Positions 12,715 through 22,904 of a DNA stretch of 64,000 nt are shown one piece after another (position 1 is the stretch's first letter; each line of letters opens with the position of its first letter). Source of the DNA: Pseudomonadota bacterium (GTDB taxonomy: Bacteria; Pseudomonadota; Gammaproteobacteria; Burkholderiales; Thiobacillaceae); contig JAJZPR010000011.1 of assembly GCA_021847835.1 (NCBI GenBank), positions 1 to 64,000 of the forward strand. Reading direction: 5' to 3'. The translations under genes were made by a program, and so were the position numbers. The notes below the pieces were generated by a model, which saw nothing but the letters and a program-made list of their open reading frames with translations, had not been told where the DNA came from and ran no database searches.

Positions 12715-13293
12715 ATGAAACTCGTTCTCGCCTCCACTTCGCGCTACCGCCGCGAACTGCTCTCGCGCCTGCATATTCCTTTCGAGGTAGTCTCGCCAGA
12801 CGTGGACGAAACGCCGCTGCCCGGCGAATCGCCTTCGGAAACCGCGCTCAGGCTGTCCATGCTGAAGGCGCAGGCGACGTCAAGACAGTTCCCGGACGCG
12901 CTCATCATCGGCTCGGACCAGGTATTGATGCTGGAAGCCGAACAACTCGGCAAGCCCGGCAATTTTGCCAATGCCTTCGCACAGTTGAAGAAAATGTCGG
13001 GCAAGGCCATGGTGTTCCACACCGCGCTCACCCTGCTCAACAGCAGGACCGGCCATGCCCAGACCCGCGACGTGCCCACCGTGGTGCACATCCGCAAGCT
13101 CAGCGACGCGCAGATCGAGGCCTACCTCAGGAAAGAGGAGCCCTACGATTGCGCGGGTTCGGCCAAGAGCGAATCGCTCGGCATCGCACTGATGGAGCGC
13201 ATGGACAGCCCCGACCCCACCGCGCTGATCGGCCTGCCCTTGATGGCGCTGACGGAGATGCTGATGAACGAGGGCGTGGATGTGCTGAAATGA
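12715..13293 (+). CDS. maf: Maf family nucleotide pyrophosphatase
   Basis: MKLVLASTSRYRRELLSRL; SDQV; YDCAGSAKSESLGIAL. Confidence 0.93.
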   Translation: MKLVLASTSRYRRELLSRLHIPFEVVSPDVDETPLPGESPSETALRLSMLKAQATSRQFPDALIIGSDQVLMLEAEQLGKPGNFANAFAQLKKMSGKAMVFHTALTLLNSRTGHAQTRDVPTVVHIRKLSDAQIEAYLRKEEPYDCAGSAKSESLGIALMERMDSPDPTALIGLPLMALTEMLMNEGVDVLK

Positions 13294-13997
13294 GTACAGG
13301 CACGCTTTACCTGATTCCGGTACCGCTCGGCCCCATCGCAGCGGAAACCTGCCTGCCGCCGGACACGCTGACCGTCGCAAGACGCCTGGAATACTTCGTC
13401 GCCGAGCGCGCCAAGACCGCGCGCGCGCACCTCAAGGCCATGGGCCATCCCAGGCCCTTGCAGGAATTGGTCATTGCCGAACTGAACGAGCACACCAAGG
13501 CAGGCGAAATCGTCGCCCTGCTGGAGCCGTTGAAGGCGGGCCATGACGTGGGGCTGATGTCGGAGGCCGGCTGCCCGGCGGTGGCCGACCCTGGCGCGGA
13601 ACTGGTGAAGGCCGCGCACCGCGAAAACATCCCCGTGGCGCCGCTGATCGGTCCCTCTTCCATCCTGCTCGCGCTGATGGGATCGGGCCTGGGCGGCCAG
13701 CGCTTCTGCTTTCACGGCTACCTGCCGGCCAAGGAACCGGAGCGTGCCCAGAAAGTCCGCGAACTGGAAAAAGCCGCGCGCAAGGACCACGCCACCCAAC
13801 TCTTCATTGAAACGCCCTACCGCAGCGCTGCACTGCTGGAAGCGCTGGCGGCCACGCTGGCGCCGGACACGCCGGTCAGCGTCGGCGCCGACCTCAGCCT
13901 GCCGGGCCAGTTCATCAGGACCGCCAGCGCGAAAAACTGGCGCGGAAAAAGCGAAACGGTGAAGGATCGGCTGGTTGTATTTGGGATAGGCGGCTGA
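13290..13997 (+). CDS. SAM-dependent tetrapyrrole methylase-family protein (RsmI-like)
   Basis: GTLYLIPVPLGPIA; SEAGCPAVADPG; LIGPSSILLALMGSGL; ATGA overlap with maf. Confidence 0.85.
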   Translation: MSTGTLYLIPVPLGPIAAETCLPPDTLTVARRLEYFVAERAKTARAHLKAMGHPRPLQELVIAELNEHTKAGEIVALLEPLKAGHDVGLMSEAGCPAVADPGAELVKAAHRENIPVAPLIGPSSILLALMGSGLGGQRFCFHGYLPAKEPERAQKVRELEKAARKDHATQLFIETPYRSAALLEALAATLAPDTPVSVGADLSLPGQFIRTASAKNWRGKSETVKDRLVVFGIGG

Positions 13998-14222
13998 TCA
14001 GAACAAGAGCCAGTCCAGCCTGAGCGCGAGCCTCTCGCCGGATTCGGTCATCGCCTCCAGCCACTCCACGCCTTCACGGGCATAGACATCGAGTGGCAGC
14101 AGGCGATGACGCCCGGCATGTTCGCCTTGCCGCACCTCGATTTCCAGCCACTGCCTTTTCAGCACGGCAAACTCCAGCCGCTCGTGGCTGGCGCAGGTAA
14201 TCGGGCGGTAGGGTTCGTTCAA
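13998..14222 (-). CDS. Rof-like Rho-binding antiterminator family protein
   Basis: 74 aa MNEPYRPITCASHERLEFAVLKRQWLEIEVRQGE...; resembles Rof N-terminus (YxPIxC...LE). Confidence 0.65.
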   Translation of the reverse strand: MNEPYRPITCASHERLEFAVLKRQWLEIEVRQGEHAGRHRLLPLDVYAREGVEWLEAMTESGERLALRLDWLLF

Positions 14223-15157
14223 TGCAGCGGGGAAGCGCCGCCAATCAGCGGCTTCAGCGCCTTGGCCATGCCGATGCCCAGCTTGTCGGCCAGGCGCGAA
14301 GCCAGGTCGTCGCGCGGCGTGAAGTCGATGATGTTCTCGGCCTTGATAATTTCGCGCGCAACGTAATCGGCGCTGCCGTAGGCGTCGGCCAGGCCCAGTT
14401 CGATGCTCCTGGCGCCGCTCCAGACCAGGCCGCTGAACATGTCCGGCGTTTCCTTGAGGCGTTTGCCGCGGCCCTTGCGCACCACGTCGATGAACTGCTG
14501 GTGGATTTCCGTCAGCATGGTCTTGGCGTAGGCTTCCTGCTCGGGGTCGGCCGGCGAGAAGGGGTCGAGGAAGCCCTTGTTCTCGCCTGCGGTCAACAGA
14601 CGGCGCTCGACGCCGAGCTTGTCCATGGCCCTGGTGAAGCCGAAGCCGTCCATGAGCACACCGATGGAGCCGACGATGCTGGCCTTGTCGACGAAGATCT
14701 TGTCGGCGGCGGCAGCGACATAGTAGCCGCCGGAGGCGCAGATGTCGTCCACCACCACGTACAGCGGCGTGGACGGATACTTTGCGCGCAGGCGCTTGAT
14801 TTCATCATAAATCTGGCCCGCCTGCACCGGACTGCCGCCCGGGCTGTTGATGCGCAGGATGACCCCCATGGTGCGCTTGTCCTCGAAAGCCGACTGCAGG
14901 CCGGAAACCACCATGTCGGCACTGACTTCGTCGCTGGCAATCACGCCCTGCATGTCGATCAGCGCGGTATGCTTGCCGAGCACCTTTTCGCTCTGACCCA
15001 TCCAGCCCATGAAGGCGAACAGCAGGATAAATAGATAAAGGAAGGTGAGCGACTTGAAGAAAATCCCCCACTGCCGCGACTTGCGCTGCTCCTGCACCGC
15101 GGCCAGGGCCACTTTTTCCAGTGCCTGCCGTTCCCAGTTGTTGTCCGTGTCGCTCAT
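14219..15157 (-). CDS. sppA: signal peptide peptidase SppA-type S49 peptidase
   Basis: N-terminal TM; RINSPGGSPVQAGQIYDEIKRL; ICASGGYYVAAAAD; GSIGVL. Confidence 0.94.
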   Translation of the reverse strand: MSDTDNNWERQALEKVALAAVQEQRKSRQWGIFFKSLTFLYLFILLFAFMGWMGQSEKVLGKHTALIDMQGVIASDEVSADMVVSGLQSAFEDKRTMGVILRINSPGGSPVQAGQIYDEIKRLRAKYPSTPLYVVVDDICASGGYYVAAAADKIFVDKASIVGSIGVLMDGFGFTRAMDKLGVERRLLTAGENKGFLDPFSPADPEQEAYAKTMLTEIHQQFIDVVRKGRGKRLKETPDMFSGLVWSGARSIELGLADAYGSADYVAREIIKAENIIDFTPRDDLASRLADKLGIGMAKALKPLIGGASPLH

Positions 15158-15513
15158 GTGTTTGCCAGACGATGTTCAGTTAAACAGATTCGATTGTCGC
15201 GCTCTTCCACCGGCAGGCTGGTCAGGCCCTTGCCGCTGCATCTTCCAGTGATGCAATGCCCGTCTTTCGGGCTGTACAGGGCCCCGTGCGTGGCGCAGAT
15301 CAAGTATACGCCGTCATCATCAAAAAACTCACCTTCCTGCCAGTCCAGTTCCACCGGCACATGACCGCACTGGTTGAGAAAGGCATGCGCCACGCCCTGA
15401 TAGCGGATGACGAAAGCCGGCATCGCCTGGCCATGCCAATCGACGGCAAAACGCACGCCCCTGCCGCCATCCGGCAAGTCGCCGGAGGCGCAGATCACGC
15501 GCTGATCGTTCAT
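15154..15513 (-). CDS. Rieske [2Fe-2S] domain protein
   Basis: CGH-x(n)-CATHG cluster motif (NQCGHVPVELDW...YLICATHGALY). Confidence 0.88.
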   Translation of the reverse strand: MNDQRVICASGDLPDGGRGVRFAVDWHGQAMPAFVIRYQGVAHAFLNQCGHVPVELDWQEGEFFDDDGVYLICATHGALYSPKDGHCITGRCSGKGLTSLPVEERDNRICLTEHRLANT

Positions 15514-16166
15514 GCGCGGTTCAGCAGCCATGTTTTCACTTCCGCGAAGGTGTCCAGCACCGCGACCGGCGCATGCTCGTGCAAGTCCCCGGGCAGGTGG
15601 GCGCCGTAGCTCACCCCTAGCCTGTCCACCCCGGCATTAACGGCCATCAGCATGTCGTGGCTGGTGTCGCCGATCACCAGGGCCTGGTGCTTTTCCAGCA
15701 TGAGTTCGGCGAGGATTTCCTCGACCATGGCCGGATGCGGCTTGGAATGGGTCTGGTCGGCGCAGCGCGTGGCGGAAAAATACGGCCGCAGTTGCGAATG
15801 ATCGAGCGCGCGCTCCAGGCCTTTCAGGCTCTTGCCCGTGGCCACCGCGAGGGTGAAACCGGCGCCGTGCAGTTCGCGGATGCCCTCCTGCACCCCGCCG
15901 AACAGCGGGATCTCCGCATCGCGGCCCAGATAGTGGTGGCGGTAGCGATCGACCAGCCGGGGATACTCGCCTTCGGGCAGATCGGGCAGCAGGGTCTGCA
16001 AGGCCTGTTGCAGCCCCAGGCCGATGATCTGGCGGCAGGCGCGATCGTCCGGCACCGGGATGCCGACATCGGCGCAGGCCTGCTGGATGGAATCCACGAT
16101 ATGGCCGGCCGAATCCATCAGGGTGCCATCCCAGTCGAAAATCAAAAGCTCATACTGCCTGGGCAT
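15510..16166 (-). CDS. HAD-superfamily phosphatase (phosphoglycolate phosphatase-like)
   Basis: LLIFDWDGTLMDSAGHI; KPHPAMVEEIL; VIGDTSHDMLMAVNAG. Confidence 0.88.
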   Translation of the reverse strand: MPRQYELLIFDWDGTLMDSAGHIVDSIQQACADVGIPVPDDRACRQIIGLGLQQALQTLLPDLPEGEYPRLVDRYRHHYLGRDAEIPLFGGVQEGIRELHGAGFTLAVATGKSLKGLERALDHSQLRPYFSATRCADQTHSKPHPAMVEEILAELMLEKHQALVIGDTSHDMLMAVNAGVDRLGVSYGAHLPGDLHEHAPVAVLDTFAEVKTWLLNRA

Positions 16167-17112
16167 CTTTGTCCAACTTATTCAAAAACTGTTGCAGGTC
16201 ATCTGGCAGCGGCGCCTCGAAAATCAAGGGCTCGCCGCTAATTGGATGATTGAAACTCAGCTTGGCGGCATGCAGGAACATGCGTTTCAGGCCCTGCCCG
16301 GCCAGTTCCCTGTTGAGAGGGAAGTTGCCGTATTTGTCGTCGCCGGCGATGGGGTGCTTCAAATAAGCCAGATGCACGCGGATCTGATGCGTGCGGCCGG
16401 TCTTGAGTTCCGCTTCCAGCAGGGTGAAGCCCGGCCAGGTCTTCACGCGGCGGAACACCGTGTGCGCGCTCTGCCCGCCCTCGTCCACGCTGACCCGGCG
16501 TTCGCCCTCACTGGTGACGAACTTGCGCAGCGACAGCTTGACGTTGCGCAGCTCGTCGCGCCAGCGCCCGGTCGCCAGTACGAGATAACGCTTGTCGATG
16601 CGGTGCTGGCGGAAAATATCGTGCAGCGCGGTGAGTGCGCGGCGCTTGATCGCCACCACCAGCACGCCCGAGGTTTCGCGGTCCAGACGATGCGCCAGTT
16701 CCATGAAGCGGAACTGGGGGAATTCCAGGCGCAACTGCTCGATCACGCCGCGGGAAATGCCGCTGCCGCCGTGCACCGCCATGCCGGCGGGCTTGTTCAG
16801 CACGATGATGAACTCGTCCTGGTACAGGATGCGCGGCGCCAGGCGGGGTACGTCCCTTGGCAGGGTCGTGGCCTTGGGCAGGGACTCGGCCACCCGCACC
16901 GGGGGGATGCGCACCTCGTCGCCCGTCTTGAGCTTGTAGCTGGCCTCGGCGCGGCCGCCGTTGACCCGCACCTCGCCCCCGCGCACCAGCTTGTAGATGC
17001 GGCTCTTGGGCACGCCCTTGAGCTGGCCGAGCAGAAAGTTGTCCAGGCGCTGGCCTTCATGGCCCTCGTCCACTTTCACCCGCTTGACCGAAACTTTGCC
17101 TAAGTCATTCAT
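16150..17112 (-). CDS. rluC: 23S rRNA pseudouridine synthase RluC
   Basis: S4 domain then HRLDRETSGVLVVA, TGRTHQIRVHLAYLKHPIAGDDKYG; divergent from rne; start trimmed to 17112. Confidence 0.92.
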   Translation of the reverse strand: MNDLGKVSVKRVKVDEGHEGQRLDNFLLGQLKGVPKSRIYKLVRGGEVRVNGGRAEASYKLKTGDEVRIPPVRVAESLPKATTLPRDVPRLAPRILYQDEFIIVLNKPAGMAVHGGSGISRGVIEQLRLEFPQFRFMELAHRLDRETSGVLVVAIKRRALTALHDIFRQHRIDKRYLVLATGRWRDELRNVKLSLRKFVTSEGERRVSVDEGGQSAHTVFRRVKTWPGFTLLEAELKTGRTHQIRVHLAYLKHPIAGDDKYGNFPLNRELAGQGLKRMFLHAAKLSFNHPISGEPLIFEAPLPDDLQQFLNKLDKDAQAV

Positions 17113-17460
17113 TTTTAATATACTGAACCGGTTCTTGGCGGTTTCGAACGGCCATCGAACCCGAATCCACCGGTTGTTTTCACCCACCGGCACTTTGCAT
17201 CCACCCCTCGCGCCCGCGCGCCCTGAAAAAAACTCAGAACCGCGACGCCCGCGCCCGTAATGATGCGAAGGAAAAAGTGGTGATACTAACTTAATGTAAC
17301 GTGCATTACGCATACGACTGACTCGGCCACGCATTGCCGGGTCTAAGAAGCAACGCTCGCGTCGAGCAATCTCCGCGGCGTTTTGACCGGACTGAAAAAC
17401 CCTTCAATTATTTTTTGATGACCGTTCTGCTGACCCCAATTCATAGGCCTCACAGACCCT

Positions 17461-17494
17461 GACGGTTTTTCCGTCCCGTATGCGTGCGCACGGG
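17461..17494 (+). promoter_or_regulatory. rne 5' UTR hairpins adjacent to start codon
   Basis: GACGG-TTTTT-CCGTC (17461-17475) and CCCGT-N10-ACGGG (17475-17494), directly upstream of rne ATG 17503. Confidence 0.45.
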
Positions 17495-17502
17495 AGTAAA
17501 AC

Positions 17503-20109
17503 ATGAAGCGCATGCTATTCAACGCCACCCAGGCGGAGGAACTGCGGGTGGCCATCGTAGACGGGCAGAAGCTCGTCGACCTGGATATCGAATCCTCTGC
17601 AAAAGAACAACGCAAGAGCAACATCTACAAGGGTGTCATCACCCGCATCGAGCCCAGCCTGGAAGCGGCTTTCGTCGACTACGGCTGCGAGCGCCACGGT
17701 TTCCTGCCGTTCAAGGAAATCGCCCGTTCCTGCGTCAAGGGCTCGGGCCGCCCCGCCGACCTCATCCGCGAGGGCATGGAACTCATCGTGCAGGTGGAAA
17801 AGGACGAGCGCGGCAACAAGGGCGCGGCGCTCACCACCTACGTTTCGCTCGCCGGCCGCTATCTGGTGCTGATGCCCAACAACCCGCGCGGCGGCGGCGT
17901 GTCGCGCCGCATCGAGGGCGAAGACCGCAACGAACTCAAGGATGCCATGGCCGGCCTGGAAGTGCCAGACGGCATGAGCCTGATCGGGCGCACCGCCGGC
18001 ATCGGCCGCACCACCGAAGAACTGCAGTGGGACCTCAACTACCTGCTGCAACTGTGGAAAGCCATCGAAGGCGCGGCCACCAGCCAGACCGGCGCCTTCC
18101 TCATCTACCAGGAAAGCTCGCTCGTCATCCGCGCCATCCGCGACTACTTCCAGCCCGACATCGGCGAAATCCTCATCGACACCGAGGACGTATACGAGCA
18201 GGCGCAGGGCTTCATGGCCCACGTCATGCCCGGCAACGTCAACCGCGTCAAGCTGTACAAGGATGACGTGCCGCTGTTCTCGCGCTTCCAGATCGAGCAC
18301 CAGATCGAATCCGCCTATGCGCGCCAGGTCAACCTGCCCTCCGGCGGCGCCATCGTCATCGACCACACCGAGGCACTGGTGTCCATCGACGTCAACTCGG
18401 CGCGCGCCACCAAGGGCGGCGACATCGAGGAAACCGCCTACCGCACCAACCTGGAAGCGGCCGACGAAATCGCCCGCCAGGCGCGTTTGCGCGACCTCGG
18501 CGGCCTGATCGTCATCGACTTCATCGACATGGAGTCGCAGAAGAACCAGCGCGAAGTGGAAAATCGCCTGCGCGACGCCCTGCACCACGACCGCGCCCGC
18601 GTGCAGATGGGCAAGATCTCGCGCTTCGGCCTGATGGAGCTGTCGCGCCAGCGCCTGCAGCCGTCACTGGGCGAAACCAGCCACCAGCCCTGCCCGCGCT
18701 GCAGCGGCACCGGCCACATCCGCGGCGCCGAGTCCACCGCCCTGCACATCCTGCGCATCCTGCAGGAAGAGGCCATGAAGGAAAACACCGGCGCCATCCA
18801 CGCCCAGGTGCCGGTCGAAGTCGCCACCTTCCTGCTGAACGAAAAGCGCCAGGACATCCATGCCCTGGAAGCCCGCTTCAAGATCAACGTGGTGCTGATC
18901 CCCAACATCCACCTGGAAACGCCTCACTACACCATCGAGCGCGTCAAGCACGAGGATCTCAACCGCGAAGGCACCATCGAGCCCAGCTACAAGATGGTGG
19001 TCGTGCCCGAGGCCGAAAAAGCCTACGCGGCGCGCGAACAGAAACCGGCCGCGCCGGAAGCCATGGTCAAGGGCATCACGCCGTCGCAACCCGCGCCGGT
19101 GATCGTGCCCCAACCCGCTGCCGCACCGGCTGCCGAGCCTTCCGGCCTGATCGGCCGCATCCTCGGCTGGTTCAAGAAGGTTGAACAGCCTGCGCCGCTT
19201 GCCGAGGAGCCCAAGCGCGAAGCCCGCAAGCCTGGCGTTCGCCGCGAGCGTGGAGAGCGTGGAGAGCGTGGAGAGCGCGGCGAACGCCGCGAGCGCCCTG
19301 CCCGCCCGCCGCGCGAAGCGCGCCGCGGCGAGCAGGCGGAAACCGCCGAAACCCGCGCCCCGGAGGCACGTGAAAAGCCGCAGCGCCAGCCCAAGCCACA
19401 GCGCCAGCCCAAGAGCGATCAGGCAGCCCAGGGCGAAGCCCAACGCCAGCCTGCGCAAGCCGGAGAGGTGCCGCAACGCGAAGGCGGCGGACGCCGCCGC
19501 CGTGGCGGACGCGGCGGCGAACGTGGCGAACGCGGTGGCGAACGCGCCCAGCAACAGCCCGATCTGGCCCAGCTTCAGGCAGAGGCTGCGCCGTCCGCAC
19601 GGCCGGCTGCGCCCGTCGAAACTGTCGAGGCGGCCCCCGCCCCTGTCGTGGTGTCCGCGGCCGAGCCTGTAGCCCAACAGGCAGCGCCCGCACCGGTCGC
19701 CGAGGCTCCGGTCGCGATATCTGCGCCGGAAGCAGCCATCCAGGCAGAACCCGCGCCCGCCATCGTTGCCCCGGCCGAACCGATTGCGCCCGCGGGCGTC
19801 ACCGCCAGACCGGAAGACATCCTGAAAACCCTGAACGGCGAAGCCGGACTGAGCCAGATAGAGACGCAAGGCGCATTCGCCCCGACCGCGGAAAGAGAAA
19901 CTGCCGCGCCGGCCGGCCGCCGCCGCCGCCCCCAGCCTGCCACGCCGGCGCAAATGGAGCTCATGCAGGTGGAAACCAGCGCACCTGCCACCGCTCCCCC
20001 GGTTGCCGAGGAGACGCCCGCGCGCACCCACGGCCCGGGCCGCCGCCGCCGAGCCGGCAGCCAGCCAGCCGCCGCCGAGCCGCTGGTTCAGGTGGAAACC
20101 CAGCAGTAA
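17503..20109 (+). CDS. rne: ribonuclease E
   Basis: [25 protein letters not shown]1 domain; CPRCSGTG Zn-link; long Arg/Pro/Ala-rich C-terminal tail. Confidence 0.97.
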   Translation: MKRMLFNATQAEELRVAIVDGQKLVDLDIESSAKEQRKSNIYKGVITRIEPSLEAAFVDYGCERHGFLPFKEIARSCVKGSGRPADLIREGMELIVQVEKDERGNKGAALTTYVSLAGRYLVLMPNNPRGGGVSRRIEGEDRNELKDAMAGLEVPDGMSLIGRTAGIGRTTEELQWDLNYLLQLWKAIEGAATSQTGAFLIYQESSLVIRAIRDYFQPDIGEILIDTEDVYEQAQGFMAHVMPGNVNRVKLYKDDVPLFSRFQIEHQIESAYARQVNLPSGGAIVIDHTEALVSIDVNSARATKGGDIEETAYRTNLEAADEIARQARLRDLGGLIVIDFIDMESQKNQREVENRLRDALHHDRARVQMGKISRFGLMELSRQRLQPSLGETSHQPCPRCSGTGHIRGAESTALHILRILQEEAMKENTGAIHAQVPVEVATFLLNEKRQDIHALEARFKINVVLIPNIHLETPHYTIERVKHEDLNREGTIEPSYKMVVVPEAEKAYAAREQKPAAPEAMVKGITPSQPAPVIVPQPAAAPAAEPSGLIGRILGWFKKVEQPAPLAEEPKREARKPGVRRERGERGERGERGERRERPARPPREARRGEQAETAETRAPEAREKPQRQPKPQRQPKSDQAAQGEAQRQPAQAGEVPQREGGGRRRRGGRGGERGERGGERAQQQPDLAQLQAEAAPSARPAAPVETVEAAPAPVVVSAAEPVAQQAAPAPVAEAPVAISAPEAAIQAEPAPAIVAPAEPIAPAGVTARPEDILKTLNGEAGLSQIETQGAFAPTAERETAAPAGRRRRPQPATPAQMELMQVETSAPATAPPVAEETPARTHGPGRRRRAGSQPAAAEPLVQVETQQ
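19246..19287 (+). repeat. 9-bp tandem repeat GAGCGTGGA inside rne
   Basis: GAGCGTGGA x3 followed by degenerate units, encoding (ERG)n; neighbouring [11 protein letters not shown] duplication. Confidence 0.85.
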
Positions 20110-20123
20110 GCAGCGTCCGCAGG

Positions 20124-20157
20124 AACGACAAGGGGGCCGCATGGCCCCCTTGTCGTT
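20124..20157. terminator. strong hairpin between convergent rne and protein-tyrosine phosphatase gene
   Basis: AACGACAAGGGGGCC-GCAT-GGCCCCCTTGTCGTT, perfect 15-bp stem. Confidence 0.85.
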
Positions 20158-20172
20158 TATGCAGCGGCAATA

Positions 20173-20655
20173 TCAGGCACTGGCCGGAAAGGCGGTGCGA
20201 ATGTCGCTGATCAGGCCAGCTACCGCATCCTCGATCATGTCGAGGTTTTCCTCGAAGCCCCTTGCCCCGCCGTAATAGGGATCGGGCACTTCCTGATCGG
20301 GATACCTGCTGCTGTACGACAGCAGCAGGCGGATTCTCTCCTGCGCATGGGGCGGCGCATTGCGCCTGAGGATGCCGAGGTTGGCCTCGTCCATGGCCAG
20401 GATGTAGTCGAACTCATCGAAATCGACATCCGTCACCTGGCGGCCGCGCAGGCCGGAAATGTCCACCCCGCGCCGGCGGATGGCAGTTTGAGCGCGCGGG
20501 TCGGGCGGCGCGCCGATGTGGTAGCTGTGCGTGCCCGCCGAGTCGATCCTGACCCTGTCCTGCAGACCGGCCTTGGCGATTTCGTGCCGGAAAATGCCCT
20601 CGGCCATGGGCGATCTGCATATGTTTCCCATGCAGACGAAAAGAACGCTAGGCAT
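20173..20655 (-). CDS. low molecular weight protein-tyrosine phosphatase
   Basis: VLFVCMGNICRSPMAEGIF (C-x5-R loop), VPDPYYGG. Confidence 0.93.
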   Translation of the reverse strand: MPSVLFVCMGNICRSPMAEGIFRHEIAKAGLQDRVRIDSAGTHSYHIGAPPDPRAQTAIRRRGVDISGLRGRQVTDVDFDEFDYILAMDEANLGILRRNAPPHAQERIRLLLSYSSRYPDQEVPDPYYGGARGFEENLDMIEDAVAGLISDIRTAFPASA

Positions 20656-20793
20656 GTTCGATCGTGGTCTCGATTTGAAAGTATGGGAAACGGGAAGTGT
20701 AAGGCAAGGATCGAATCCGCGCAGTCCCCTGACGAATCCGCCGCAAAAAAACGCCCCGCAGGGCGCAAAGTTCCTATCGGAGGAGACGCGGAA

Positions 20794-22791
20794 TCAGTCG
20801 CAGGAGGCAGCCTGCAGGATGCGGTTCCGGGGGCCGGGAGCCACCGGCGAATGCGCGGCGAAGTAGGCTTCCAATGCGTCCAGATCGAGGTCGCCGCCCA
20901 ACTGGTCGGTCCCCTGGCTGAACACGCTGAATCTGTCGCCGCCTGAAGCCAGGAAGGAATTCATGGTCACGCGGTAGCCGGCCGACTTGTCGATGAGTGT
21001 GCCATTGAGGGTGACGGAACCGTCACACACATATTTCCCGCCCAGCGGGCTGGAACCCGACACGAAGGTGTGCTTGTAGGCAAAGCCCCCGGAAACCTGC
21101 AGGATGGTGCCTCTGGCCGACTTGTCGGCGGCCCACTGCTGTTCCAGCAGGTCGTAGATTTGCTGCCCGGTGAAGGTCTTCACCACCAGCGTGTTGCCGA
21201 AGGGCTGGACAGTGAAGGCCTCGCCGTAGGTGACGTTGCCGTCGCCTTCGCCCGCCGGGCTGCCGGCATGGCGCAGATCGGCGCGGATGCCGCCGGGATT
21301 CATGAAGGCGATGACCGCGCCGCCCTTGTCGGCCGCCCGGGTGGCCTCCAGTTGCGCATCGGCGATGACGTCGCCCAGCGCGGACTCGCCCGCCGCGGTG
21401 ACGGCGCGGGTGATGTCCGCGGTGATCGAGCCGATCACGCGGTTGGCGATGGGAGCCGCGATGGCGTTGTAGTTGGCGACGATGGCGCCGATTTCGGCCA
21501 CGGGCGCGATGGGCTCGGCGGCGCCCAGCACGTTGTTGCGGTCCACCAGCCTGTTTTCCGCAACCGCCGCGACCACGTCCCTGGTGCGGGTATCGATGGT
21601 GAGATCGATGGAAGTCATCAGGCGGCCGAAGGCGGCGGCGCTGGTGACGGGAATGGCGCGGCCGACGCTGTTGGGCAGGCGGCAGTTGTAGGCCCAGTGC
21701 GTGTGGCCGGAAACGACCAGGTCCACCGCATCGTCCAGACGCCCGACGATATCGACGATGGGCCCCGAGATGCCCGCGCAGCCGTTGATGCTGCCGGGCG
21801 CGAAACCGCCTTCGTGGATGAGCACCGCGACGGACCGGATGCCCTGTTTCCTGAGTTCCCTGACCAGGCCGTTCACCGTGTCGGCTTCGTCGCGGAATTC
21901 CAGCCCGGCCACGCCGGATGGCGTGACGATGCTGGGCGTGTTCTTCAGGGTCATGCCGATGAAGGCCACCGGGTTGCCCTTGAAATCCTTGACGCCGTAA
22001 GCGGGCAACAGGGTCTTTCCGCTGGCGGTATCGACCACATTGGCAGCCAGGAAATCAAACTTGGCACCCTCGAACGGATAGGGCGTGCCGACCGCATTGC
22101 CCTGGCAGGAATTGGGATCGGCGGGATGGCAGCCGCCGTATTGCATGCGCAGCAGTTCCTCGCGCCCCTCGTCGAATTCGTGGTTGCCCACGGCGTTGAA
22201 ATCCAGGCCTAGGCGGTTCATCGTCTCGATCGCCGGCTCGTCGTGGAACAGCGCGGAATTCAGCGGACTGGCGCCGATCAGGTCGCCCGCCGACACCACC
22301 ACGCTGTTGGGCGAACCGGCCTTCAGCTGCCTGACCAGCCCCGCCATGTAATCGACGCTGCCCGCCGGCGTGCGCGGCGGGATGCCGTCCGCCGCGCTGC
22401 CGAAACTCAGGCTGGCGCCGTCGATGTTGCCGTGGAAATCATTGAAGGCGATGATGCGCACCCTGATGGTCTTGCCCACGTCGGACCCGGCCCCGGCTTC
22501 CAGCAGCGCCTCCGCCTCCCCGGCAGTGACGACGCCGTCTTTGCGCCAGTTTGTGACGAGCTTCTCCAGCACGGCAACGAATTCGCCGTGATTGCCGTAG
22601 TTGGCGCCTTCGTCCTCGGTATCGACGATCAGATCGTTCAGGCACGCGCCGTCAACGGCTTTGTTGGCCACCGCGGTCGTGACCTGCGCGGCGCCTTCGC
22701 CGATGGTGACATGGCCGCCGCAATCTGCCAGCGCGGAACCGGCAAGGACGAGGCCGGCAAGAAAAACGGCTGGAATCTTCAGGGATGGCAT
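20794..22791 (-). CDS. secreted 5'-nucleotidase / metallophosphatase
   Basis: Signal peptide MPSLKIPAVFLAGLVLAGSALA; NDFHGNID, SAGDLIGASP, VGNHEFDEG, GHTHW; start trimmed to 22791 from ORF 20794..23094. Confidence 0.9.
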   Translation of the reverse strand: MPSLKIPAVFLAGLVLAGSALADCGGHVTIGEGAAQVTTAVANKAVDGACLNDLIVDTEDEGANYGNHGEFVAVLEKLVTNWRKDGVVTAGEAEALLEAGAGSDVGKTIRVRIIAFNDFHGNIDGASLSFGSAADGIPPRTPAGSVDYMAGLVRQLKAGSPNSVVVSAGDLIGASPLNSALFHDEPAIETMNRLGLDFNAVGNHEFDEGREELLRMQYGGCHPADPNSCQGNAVGTPYPFEGAKFDFLAANVVDTASGKTLLPAYGVKDFKGNPVAFIGMTLKNTPSIVTPSGVAGLEFRDEADTVNGLVRELRKQGIRSVAVLIHEGGFAPGSINGCAGISGPIVDIVGRLDDAVDLVVSGHTHWAYNCRLPNSVGRAIPVTSAAAFGRLMTSIDLTIDTRTRDVVAAVAENRLVDRNNVLGAAEPIAPVAEIGAIVANYNAIAAPIANRVIGSITADITRAVTAAGESALGDVIADAQLEATRAADKGGAVIAFMNPGGIRADLRHAGSPAGEGDGNVTYGEAFTVQPFGNTLVVKTFTGQQIYDLLEQQWAADKSARGTILQVSGGFAYKHTFVSGSSPLGGKYVCDGSVTLNGTLIDKSAGYRVTMNSFLASGGDRFSVFSQGTDQLGGDLDLDALEAYFAAHSPVAPGPRNRILQAASCD

Positions 22792-22904
22792 GGGAAAGCT
22801 CCTTGGGGTCGCCGACAATTGCGCGAAGCATTGCATGGCCCGGTTTCGGCTTCGTGACAGTGCGTCGCGAAGCCAGGGGGCCGCCCGGCTCTTGGCTGCC
22901 GCCA

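Noticed and set aside
17292-17308. TAATGTAACGTGCATTA inverted repeat upstream of rne
   Set aside because: Only 5-bp arms; expected by chance in AT-rich promoter DNA.
18664-20142. 492-aa minus-strand Gly/Arg/Leu-rich ORF
   Set aside because: Antisense to the repetitive rne tail.
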